From: Methanobacterium_C sp963845285
GTDB taxonomy: Archaea; Methanobacteriota; Methanobacteria; Methanobacteriales; Methanobacteriaceae
Reading direction: 5' to 3'
Length of the DNA: 19,141 bases
Assembly: GCA_963845285.1 (NCBI GenBank)
Contig: CAWJRO010000026.1
Location: 1 to 19,141 of the forward strand
Position 1 is the first letter of the stretch. Every line of letters starts with the position of its first letter. A model generated the notes under the pieces. That model made no database searches. It was not told the origin of the DNA and saw only the letters and a program-made list of their open reading frames with translations. The translations under genes were made by a program, and so were the position numbers. This document shows, in pieces, positions 1 through 5,751 of the stretch.

Positions 1-382
1 CATTAAATTGGGAATAAATAAATAAGTTTGTTTATTAAAGTGGGAATAAGTATGAGTCAAGAGCACATTGTATAACTGAAAATATTACATTTATGGTTCA
101 ATAAGCCCAGTTACAGATGATTTAGTTTATTAATGGGTTTTATACGAATTTTAATACAACCTAATAAAATATGGACTCAAAATTTATATACATATTAATA
201 CTGCAATCAAAAAATTGTTCCATAGCAAATTTTATAAGTTGTTTTCACTATATATTGGAAAGGATTAAGATTAATGAAAAGTATAAATGTAAATACCAAT
301 TATACAAATAAATCTTGATATGAAATTAAGTTATAAGAAAATTGTATAATTATAATTATTTGAACATGATAACTTTGTATAA
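1..382. other. AT-rich leader region without a supported gene
   Basis: No convincing coding region is seen on either strand. There are two TATA-like stretches, near 249-257 and 344-357. A 14-codon ORF starting at ATG 275 has only a weak, distant GGA upstream and is not called. The CAT at 1-3 could be a minus-strand start running off the edge, but no ribosome binding site precedes it. Confidence 0.6.
344..357 (+). promoter_or_regulatory. Probable TATA box for the PepSY-protein/PAC2 operon
   Basis: The run GTATAATTATAATT is a good archaeal TATA element. A transcript starting about 25 nt downstream, near 375, would have a leader of about 40 nt before the ATG at 416 and would include the GAGGTG ribosome binding site at 405-410. 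Inference from position and composition only. Confidence 0.45.
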
Positions 383-415
383 ATGGTAAAACCTATTAAG
401 TTAAGAGGTGAGCTA

Positions 416-868
416 ATGATAGACACAAAAATCTTGTTATCTGTCGTGATAGTGGTTTTAATAGGTGTTGCTGCAGCAGGTTATCATATCAGCGGCCAAA
501 ACCTTGGTTTTTGGCAGCCTACCACTCCTACTACGAGTCCCGCCACTACACAGAGTCCAGATACAAGTCAAGGATCTTCCGGGTTAAGTTCATCTTCTTC
601 CGGACAGGAACAGACCACTGGAACAGGAGTTTATTCCTCTGGAACGAGCAAAACAGGAACAGGAGGTAGTAGTATAATATCATCCAGCGAAGCTAGATCA
701 ATAGCACAAAGCAAGATATCAAGCTCAGATGAAATAAAGAGCGTAACATTATCCTCAGACAAAACTTACTACACTGTAAAACTTACAAATGGTTACCTCA
801 TAATAGATGCCAAAACTGGTAAGGTTACTGAGGGGGCTGGTTCTAACCCTGAAGGAGGAGTAGCATAA
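416..868 (+). CDS. Membrane-anchored PepSY-domain-like protein
   Basis: A 150-residue protein. Residues 5-22 form one hydrophobic helix, a signal anchor or uncleaved signal peptide. A Ser/Thr/Gly/Pro-rich low-complexity linker follows (about 34-88), then a C-terminal segment (about 89-140) with the shape of a PepSY repeat: a helix starting SEARSIAQ, then strands around YYTVKLTNG and LIIDAKTGKV. PepSY domains are small extracytoplasmic modules, often thought to bind or inhibit peptidases, so the domain probably faces outside. The start at 416 is preferred over the in-frame ATG at 383 because GAGGTG at 405-410 sits 5 nt before it, and starting at 383 would add 11 residues ahead of the anchor. 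The stop overlaps the next start as TAATG, which implies translational coupling with the PAC2 gene. The substrate is unknown. Confidence 0.8.
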   Translation: MIDTKILLSVVIVVLIGVAAAGYHISGQNLGFWQPTTPTTSPATTQSPDTSQGSSGLSSSSSGQEQTTGTGVYSSGTSKTGTGGSSIISSSEARSIAQSKISSSDEIKSVTLSSDKTYYTVKLTNGYLIIDAKTGKVTEGAGSNPEGGVA

Positions 869-1587
869 TGGGAAAAATGGTTGAGACAGAAGTCGAATGC
901 TGTAGAATAATCTCAGAGGATATTAAGGATGCTGTGGTTCTTGAAGGATCACCAGAATTAGGTCTTATAGGAAATATCATAGGATGGCTCCTTGTTGAGG
1001 AGCTCAATATGAAACAAATAGGACACATAGATTCAAGAGACTTTCCTCCACTTGCAGTTCTTTATAAAGGAAAAGCAATAAATCCTTTCAGGATATACAG
1101 CACAGAAGGAATAGTTTTATTCCTATCAGACTTCCCCATCCCACCAACTATTACCTACGATATGGCCAATGTTATCGTTGATTGGATGGACAGAAACAAC
1201 AGCAAAGAACTTATAACATTTAACAGTGTTGTTGTAGGCCAAAAAACCAATGGAATTGCAGGTGCTGCAAATTCAGATGATGGTTTAAAGAGATTAGAAG
1301 ATGTTGAAGTCCCAATTTTACCCTTTGGAAATGTTAGTGGACTTTCAGGTACCCTTCTCACAAGAACTGCCACAAAAGATATTCAAGCCTCATGTTTGTT
1401 TGCTGAGGTCTTAAATCAGTACCCTGATCCAAGAGCTGCAGCAAGTTTAGTGAATGTTTTAAATAGGATGTTGAATATAGATGTGAATGCGGAGCCACTT
1501 ATAAAAGAAGCAGAAGAAATAGAAGCAAGACTCAAAGAACTGGCAAAACACGTTCAAGGTGAAGCAGAGTCTCCAATATACATGTAA
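868..1587 (+). CDS. PAC2-family proteasome assembly chaperone-like protein with C-terminal HbYX motif
   Basis: A 239-residue cytoplasmic protein of the PAC2 (proteasome assembly chaperone 2) family. It opens with the family pattern of a strand followed by a Gly-rich turn (VVLEGSPELGLIGNIIG, about residues 23-39), then RDFPPLAVLYKGK, a hydrophobic core and a charged C-terminal helix (about 211-231). The last three residues are Ile-Tyr-Met, a hydrophobic-Tyr-X tail. In yeast Pba1-Pba2 and the archaeal homologue PbaA, such a tail docks into the alpha ring of 20S proteasome precursors. A role as a PbaA-type proteasome chaperone is therefore inferred; no proteasome genes are in the window. GGAGGAG at 854-860 lies 7 nt before the ATG, and the start overlaps the stop of the PepSY gene. 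An alternative start at 877 has poorer spacing. Confidence 0.85.
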   Translation: MGKMVETEVECCRIISEDIKDAVVLEGSPELGLIGNIIGWLLVEELNMKQIGHIDSRDFPPLAVLYKGKAINPFRIYSTEGIVLFLSDFPIPPTITYDMANVIVDWMDRNNSKELITFNSVVVGQKTNGIAGAANSDDGLKRLEDVEVPILPFGNVSGLSGTLLTRTATKDIQASCLFAEVLNQYPDPRAAASLVNVLNRMLNIDVNAEPLIKEAEEIEARLKELAKHVQGEAESPIYM

Positions 1588-1596
1588 TTATCATTT

Positions 1597-1673
<77 letters not shown>

Positions 1674-1752
1674 AATGTAAACTTCTTTTAGAAACATTGA
1701 AATATGAGATAGAATTATCTAAACTTACAACAGGGAATAATTTAAAGTAAGG

Positions 1753-1762
1753 TTAAAAAATA
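1753..1762 (+). promoter_or_regulatory. Probable TATA box of tRNA-Arg(CCT)
   Basis: TTAAAAAATA centred about 23-24 bp before the first base of the tRNA is the spacing expected for an archaeal tRNA promoter with almost no leader. No comparable element precedes the first tRNA. Confidence 0.4.
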
Positions 1763-1780
1763 AATTCCCTAAACTCTTTA

Positions 1781-1855
1781 GGGCCCGTAGCCTAGTCTGG
1801 ACAGGGCATCAGACTCCTAATCTGAAGGTCCGGGGTTCAAATCCCCGCGGGTCCG
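1781..1855 (+). tRNA. tRNA-Arg (anticodon CCT)
   Basis: A 75-nt cloverleaf closely similar to its neighbour, with the same acceptor and D stems. The anticodon stem is TCAGA/TCTGA with loop CTCCTAA, and the T arm is CGGGG-TTCAAAT-CCCCG. The anticodon reads AGG. CCA is not encoded. Together the pair covers the AGA/AGG arginine codons, and the similarity suggests an old tandem duplication with anticodon change. T-rich DNA follows directly (TTTTA at 1856-1860 and a T run at 1892-1898), a likely terminator. Confidence 0.97.
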
Positions 1856-2171
1856 TTTTATATATTTTATAGACTTTATTTATAATTAAACTTTTTTTAG
1901 ATACTTAATAATTAGATTATAACTTAATTACTCTACTTATAATTAATTAAAGGATTTATGTTAAGATCGAGTTTATCTAGTGGTATTAAAGAGTTTTATA
2001 AAAAATTTGAAAAACAACATATTAATCCTCCGTTAATAAGCAGGTATTCACTAAATTGTACTTAAAAATCATTGATAAGAATTAAAATCAAAAATAATGA
2101 AAAAAATAGAATTTTTATTGAAAATTATTTTAAAATATTTTAGTTACAGTTTAATTTAATTTCAATGTTTT
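1856..2171. other. AT-rich gap after the tRNA genes
   Basis: This is a very AT-rich stretch with T runs near its start that may end tRNA transcription. The only coding signal is the 35-codon ORF at 1958-2065, listed separately. I see no integrase, no copy of the tRNA 3' end that would mark an attachment site, and no structured RNA. Confidence 0.5.
1958..2065 (+). CDS. Possible 35-residue peptide or gene remnant
   Basis: ATG at 1958 is preceded by AAAGGA, a weak ribosome binding site, and the frame runs 35 codons to TAA. The peptide is polar and basic, includes GIKEFYKKFEKQ and HINPPLISRYS, and has no hydrophobic segment. The amino acid mix looks more protein-like than the surrounding AT-rich DNA would give by chance, so this may be a small gene or the 5' scrap of a decayed one. 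I do not recognise it. Low confidence. Confidence 0.2.
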   Translation: MLRSSLSSGIKEFYKKFEKQHINPPLISRYSLNCT

Positions 2172-2267
2172 TTAATCGGTAGCGTTCATATTAAATAGTT
2201 CTGTCATTAATGAAACCAATATCATTCCTATTATTATAACTGCCGCAATTGTTATAGCATAACCCAT
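2172..2267 (-). CDS. 31-residue single-pass membrane microprotein
   Basis: A short ORF from ATG at 2267 to TAA at 2172-2174. The peptide is one hydrophobic helix (about residues 4-21, including AITIAAVIIIGMILVSL) with a short polar, slightly acidic tail (TELFNMNATD). GGTG lies 5 nt before the ATG, and a clear TATA box (2322-2329) sits about 55 bp further up, giving a leader of about 30 nt. The promoter, ribosome binding site and membrane-helix composition together make it a credible gene of a class usually missed by length cut-offs. Function is unknown. Small one-helix proteins often act as subunits or regulators of membrane complexes, but nothing here shows which one. Confidence 0.55.
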   Translation of the reverse strand: MGYAITIAAVIIIGMILVSLMTELFNMNATD

Positions 2268-2321
2268 CTTCACACCAACTCTGTTATTTTTTTAGCTTTT
2301 CTTAAAATGTAATCTTTCCTA

Positions 2322-2333
2322 CTTTATAACGTT
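2322..2333 (-). promoter_or_regulatory. Probable promoter of the 31-residue membrane protein
   Basis: Read on the minus strand this is AACGTTATAAAG, a strong TATA element. A transcript starting about 25 nt downstream, near 2300, would carry a roughly 30-nt leader with GGTG before the ATG at 2267. Confidence 0.5.
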
Positions 2334-2374
2334 TTTCATGCAAATGAACGTTTGAAAGTTTAATTGTTACAGAT

Positions 2375-2602
2375 CTATTCTTGTCCATTTTCTCCTGAGG
2401 TCGTGTTAGATCCTTGTTTAACGCTTTCCATAAATTTTATGATCCCACTAATGCCATCTGTGAAATTAGAAAATTCATCAGCACTTATAATAACTACAAA
2501 TTCATTATTATCAAATATATCAGGATCTTTGGGCAATATAACCAGTTTATCATCGTAATGGTCAGTTTTTCTACAGATACCAACACTAGCTTTGAGATTC
2601 AC
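2375..2602 (-). CDS. Conserved-looking small hypothetical protein (75 aa)
   Basis: A soluble, acidic 75-residue protein with no membrane segment. It alternates short strands and helices: KLVILPKDPDIF, EFVVIISADEF, then a helix GISGIIKFMESVK and a polar Ser/Thr/Gly tail. The start is GTG at 2602. GGTGGTTAA directly before it matches the spacing and sequence seen before the S27e gene in this window, which makes the GTG start convincing. A MITE copy ends 24 bp upstream of the start, so the native promoter must lie inside or beyond the repeat. I do not recognise the family. ORFs in the same DNA on the plus strand (2364-2641) lack ribosome binding sites and are judged shadows. Confidence 0.65.
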   Translation of the reverse strand: MNLKASVGICRKTDHYDDKLVILPKDPDIFDNNEFVVIISADEFSNFTDGISGIIKFMESVKQGSNTTSGENGQE

Positions 2603-2626
2603 TTAACCACCCTTTTTTTAACTAGA

Positions 2627-2734
2627 GAGGGTGTCTCATGATTACTTTTGACATGTGTAATTTTGCTTATTTTTGAGTTTAAAACATTATTTATCCTTAT
2701 TTTTTTGCAGATTTATGAATTATGAGACAACCTC
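2627..2734 (-). mobile_element. MITE-like element, copy 1 (108 bp)
   Basis: Terminal inverted repeats of about 17 bp (consensus GAGGNTGTCTCATRATT) bound a 108-bp AT-rich element with no coding capacity. It is flanked by a direct repeat TAGA at 2623-2626 and 2735-2738, a likely target duplication. It is inverted relative to the other three copies and shares with copy 3 the internal AAAAAAATAAGGATAAA, so these two form a subgroup. It lies directly upstream of the 75-aa gene. Confidence 0.8.
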
Positions 2735-2809
2735 TAGATTAATTTTTATTGCTTCCTCTTTAAATAATAATGTGGAACAGGATTACAGCTAAATGATCAA
2801 TCGAAAAAA

Positions 2810-2821
2810 TTATATAACGTT
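2810..2821 (-). promoter_or_regulatory. Possible displaced promoter of the 75-aa gene
   Basis: On the minus strand this reads AACGTTATATAA, sharing its first nine bases with the promoter at 2322-2333. With MITE copy 1 and one target duplication removed, a transcript from here would have a leader of about 75 nt before the GTG at 2602. The TATA core is palindromic and could also serve the plus strand toward the gene at 2983. Confidence 0.3.
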
Positions 2822-2982
2822 AATAAAAGATTATTTATTGTTGGTTAAACCTAAAAAAAGAAGATAAACTCAAAACTGACTCAATATAGATTTATTTTAA
2901 TTAAATTCCTAAATTTAGATTGCCATCTTACATTAAAAAGCGGTATCTAACATTTAGGTAGAAATGTTTTAATAGAGGGAAA

Positions 2983-3510
2983 ATGTTCAAAATGAAGAAA
3001 CTTTATCTTATAGGAATTTTAGGGATCTTGATCCTGGTGGTTTTAGGTGCATTAATTTTCCATTCATCGGATCCCCTGAAAGATTTTAATGGACCCAGTT
3101 ACATTCCTCTAAACTATCATTTAACAGGTAACAATACAACAGAAAATTCAACCTTCCTTTTTTATCAGGGACCGGCCAAAATGAACTTTTTTATTGTAGG
3201 AGCATCCAAAGACCCTGACAAAAAAATCATAAAGAACATTAAATCTTCATTCAACAATACAACTTCTCAAACAGCCAATTTATTGATCTTACAGGATAAT
3301 ATTGATGTAAACGGCCACAACGTTACAATAAAAAGGGAAGAAATAAACTTCTATGGAACATTGATCTCCTTCTTTGAAACAAGTTGGTACTGTGATGATT
3401 CAAAGATGACATTCGTTGTAAATGGAGTGGTTCCATCGAGTGATATGGATGGAGTAAAAAAGATGATAGAATCAATAAAATGTCATAAAGATTCATTATT
3501 TGGCATTTAA
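2983..3510 (+). CDS. Signal-anchored extracytoplasmic hypothetical protein
   Basis: A 175-residue protein with a basic N-terminus (MFKMKKL) and a long hydrophobic helix (about residues 7-26), then a polar domain. It has several N-glycosylation sequons (near 50, 51, 55, 91, 92 and 113), fitting an archaeal surface protein, and two cysteines (137 and 167) that could form a disulphide outside the cell. The C-terminal part (VPSSDMDGVKKMIESIK) looks like the closing helix of a small compact fold. The ribosome binding site GAGGG at 2975-2979 lies 3 nt before ATG 2983 and 12 nt before the in-frame ATG at 2992, so either could be the start. I do not recognise a family. A T run follows the stop. Confidence 0.7.
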   Translation: MFKMKKLYLIGILGILILVVLGALIFHSSDPLKDFNGPSYIPLNYHLTGNNTTENSTFLFYQGPAKMNFFIVGASKDPDKKIIKNIKSSFNNTTSQTANLLILQDNIDVNGHNVTIKREEINFYGTLISFFETSWYCDDSKMTFVVNGVVPSSDMDGVKKMIESIKCHKDSLFGI

Positions 3511-3535
3511 TTTCTTATCCACCTTTAAATCCTCC

Positions 3536-3542
3536 TTTTTTT
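3536..3542 (+). terminator. Oligo-T terminator candidate
   Basis: Seven T residues about 26 bp after the stop of the gene at 2983, following a C-rich stretch. Archaeal RNA polymerase commonly stops at such runs without a hairpin. Confidence 0.4.
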
Positions 3543-3622
3543 CATTCTTTCTACTTAAAATTTTTTTACTTAATTTAGTCTACTTAATTTAGAATTAGAA
3601 TGATAAGATTGATTTAACTTTA

Positions 3623-3728
3623 GAGGATGTCTCATAGTTCAGAATTTGCAAAAAATAATGACAAATAAAGCTTTAAATTTAAAAATAAGCAAAATTACAT
3701 GTGTCAAAAATAATCATGCAACAACCTC
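3623..3728 (+). mobile_element. MITE-like element, copy 2 (106 bp)
   Basis: The ends are GAGGATGTCTCAT and ATGCAACAACCTC, imperfect inverted repeats of the family consensus. It is flanked by TTTA at 3619-3622 and 3729-3732. It is nearly identical to copy 4 through most of its length (TTTGCAAAAAATAATGACAA inside both), so these two are recently related. It has no coding capacity. Confidence 0.85.
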
Positions 3729-3732
3729 TTTA

Positions 3733-3838
3733 GAGGCTGCCCCATAATCCAAAATCTACAAAAAAATAAGGATAAACAACGCTTTAAATTCAAAATAAGC
3801 AAAATTATATATGTTACGAATAATTATGGGTCATCCTC
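3733..3838 (+). mobile_element. MITE-like element, copy 3 (106 bp), tandem with copy 2
   Basis: The ends are GAGGCTGCCCCAT and ATGGGTCATCCTC. It begins right after the TTTA that also ends copy 2 and is followed by TTTA at 3839-3842. It is more diverged than copies 2 and 4 and shares internal bases with copy 1. Its first and last 13 bases pair with each other almost perfectly (CTGCCCCAT against ATGGGTCAT in the inner part), so the RNA or single strand could form a hairpin. Confidence 0.85.
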
Positions 3839-3875
3839 TTTAATTAAAAAATAGGATGTTTAAATAATTAAATAA

Positions 3876-5111
3876 TTAAAAATAATTGTCAAGCGTGTTC
3901 TCTTCTAACATTATTTCGCCGTACTTTCCACCACCACCAGCTTCGATACGGAGAGTACCAGTTCTAAAAGCATTTATAACATGCTTAAGTTTTGGATCCA
4001 CCTCTTCGATCTCTTCAAGGGGTGTATATATTAGCACATTTATTTCGTTTCCAAATTTATGAACCATTTCCTTCCAGATTTTCTGTACAAACACGGTTGT
4101 AACACCTTTACTGTAAGTCAGACTAATTATCTCTGCAAGGGGAAGAATATGTACGTAAGGAGGCCTTTGTTCTGGATGGTGCGGCTTTTTCCATTTGGAA
4201 AGTTCGTATATCCTGTAATCAACACCTTTTTTTATTTTACCTCCGCATGGACAGCGCCAGTTCATTTTTATGGCATCTTCAATCTCATATTTTGTGTAAC
4301 ATTTGGAGCATGCAGTTTTATGGTATTTACCAAGACGCGGGTCAAATCCATAGTTGGAGTGTATCATGTTGTTCAGAAGTGAATGTTTGATACCCTCGAA
4401 TGATAATTCTTTAATTTCCATTTTATTAAATTCACGACCAAGTCTGTGCGGCCAAGCAGAATGGGCGTCTGAGTTAGTTAAGAAGGGTATGTCTTGAAGT
4501 TCCTCAATCATGTCCGCCATGTCTGTATCAGCTGAAAGTCCAAGTTCAAGAAAATCTGGTTTTTTTCCATAACAATCATAGACACTGTCGTATGCCTTGT
4601 AAATACTTGTCCAAGGTGTGAATGCATGGGAAGGACCTATTATACACCCCTGATCATGTGCTAAGTCCATTATTTCATCACCTTTCATTCTGACACGAGG
4701 TCTGCCATCTGCATCCATGTTTCCCTTTAACTTCCCACGCAAATTGTAGGCAGATTCAAGGGAGGGAAATATTATAACATGGTGCACCCGTTTCATGTCC
4801 TCAACTTCAGTTGTTAAAATGAAATTAGACTCATAATCCGTCTCTATCGGATTATTCACTATTTTGTGTGATCCATCCTTCGATCCATCTCCAGAATTGT
4901 TTATTCCTTCTTTTAAAGAAAATATTCCATCGGATGTTTCTTCTGTAGTTTCTTCTATGATCTGCAACCATTTACCATGAAGTGCATCACCTGTACCCAC
5001 AAGATCCAATCCCTTAAGCTTTGCTTGAGGTGCTATGGTGATTGGAGACATGTTTTTAGATGTTGCCATGGAATATTTACCGTGAATATGGAAGTCCGCG
5101 TTTATTATCAT
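3876..5111 (-). CDS. Endonuclease Q (EndoQ), PHP-domain DNA repair nuclease
   Basis: A 411-residue protein of the archaeal EndoQ family. These enzymes cut DNA 5' of deaminated bases such as hypoxanthine and uracil, and of abasic sites. The N-terminal PHP domain has the metal-binding HxH (His8, His10 in DFHIHGKYSMATS), the GTGD motif at 39-42, TTEVED at 100-105, GPSHAFTPW at 159-167 and the NSDAHS motif at 213-218. A zinc ribbon follows, with Cys268, 271, 287 and 289, then a helical C-terminal region. The last eight residues, ENTLDNYF, fit a PCNA-interacting PIP box except for Glu in the usual Gln position. Residues about 54-92 look like a polar, low-complexity insertion in the PHP domain. AGGTAG lies 4 nt before the ATG. 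The gene stands alone, bracketed by MITE copies 3 and 4. Confidence 0.92.
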   Translation of the reverse strand: MIINADFHIHGKYSMATSKNMSPITIAPQAKLKGLDLVGTGDALHGKWLQIIEETTEETSDGIFSLKEGINNSGDGSKDGSHKIVNNPIETDYESNFILTTEVEDMKRVHHVIIFPSLESAYNLRGKLKGNMDADGRPRVRMKGDEIMDLAHDQGCIIGPSHAFTPWTSIYKAYDSVYDCYGKKPDFLELGLSADTDMADMIEELQDIPFLTNSDAHSAWPHRLGREFNKMEIKELSFEGIKHSLLNNMIHSNYGFDPRLGKYHKTACSKCYTKYEIEDAIKMNWRCPCGGKIKKGVDYRIYELSKWKKPHHPEQRPPYVHILPLAEIISLTYSKGVTTVFVQKIWKEMVHKFGNEINVLIYTPLEEIEEVDPKLKHVINAFRTGTLRIEAGGGGKYGEIMLEENTLDNYF

Positions 5112-5146
5112 GTTTCTACCTATCTATTGTAATGAATTCAAATTGA

Positions 5147-5156
5147 CTATATTTAA
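5147..5156 (-). promoter_or_regulatory. Probable TATA box of the EndoQ gene
   Basis: The minus-strand sequence TTAAATATAG lies about 40 bp before the ATG at 5111. The implied start near 5127 gives a leader of about 15 nt that still includes the AGGTAG ribosome binding site (5116-5121). Confidence 0.45.
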
Positions 5157-5582
5157 TAATGATTTTATTTAACAATAATTCAATTTAAAGTTCTAATTTG
5201 GGTTCTAATTTGATTTTACTAACTTTAGTACGGAATCCCTATGGGTTAATATTGAATCCATATAAGATTTAAAACCGTGCTCTCAAATTCTTTCTAAAAT
5301 TCTTTTAAGATCTTAATTCTTTTATAACTTTTCAAAATTATCTAAAAATCATGAAAAATTTGAAACTCACTGCTTTAAAGATCAAAATAAGGAATTAAAA
5401 TCTTTAAATCAAAAAAATGGATGATAACAGGATAAAACTAGAAAATTGGGTATGAGTGGTAAAGATATAAATTGGTAAATAATTTAGAAAATGGTTTAAA
5501 AGGAGGTTCAAGTAAACACAAAGATAAAAAAAATAAAATCTAAAAAATAAAATCTAAAGATTTGAAAATACAAAATTGAAAT
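5157..5582. other. AT-rich gap upstream of the EndoQ gene
   Basis: No gene is supported. A ribosome-binding-site-like AAAAGGAGGT near 5500-5509 is not followed by a usable start codon. There is a short direct repeat of AAAAAATAAAATCT around 5525-5555. A 12-codon ATG ORF near 5418 is too short to call. The stretch ends at MITE copy 4. Confidence 0.5.
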
Positions 5583-5688
5583 GAGGATGTATCATAGTTC
5601 AGAATTTGCAAAAAATAATGACAAATAAAGATTTAAATCCAAAAATAAGCAAAAATACATATGTCAAAAGTAATCATGCGACAGCCTC
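5583..5688 (+). mobile_element. MITE-like element, copy 4 (106 bp)
   Basis: The ends are GAGGATGTATCAT and ATGCGACAGCCTC. It is flanked by a perfect 6-bp direct repeat TGAAAT (5577-5582 and 5689-5694), a likely target duplication, longer than the 4-bp repeats at the other copies. The element is nearly identical to copy 2 internally and has no coding capacity. It lies between the EndoQ promoter region and the 3' end of the PAC2 gene. Confidence 0.85.
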
Positions 5689-5751
5689 TGAAATTTAAAA
5701 AAAATGAATATTAAAAAAGAGTGAAAAAAATTGAATTGTTTCTGTGGGTAA

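Noticed and set aside
1..3. Minus-strand ATG at the left edge
   Set aside because: No ribosome binding site precedes it and only one codon is visible, so it cannot be supported.
2364..2641. Two plus-strand ORFs of 64 and 75 codons
   Set aside because: They lie opposite the 75-aa minus-strand gene, which has a clear ribosome binding site and balanced composition; the plus-strand frames have neither, and one runs into the MITE.
5495..5582. Strong AAAAGGAGGT suggesting a gene start
   Set aside because: No ATG, GTG or TTG with an open frame follows at usable distance, so it is treated as chance.
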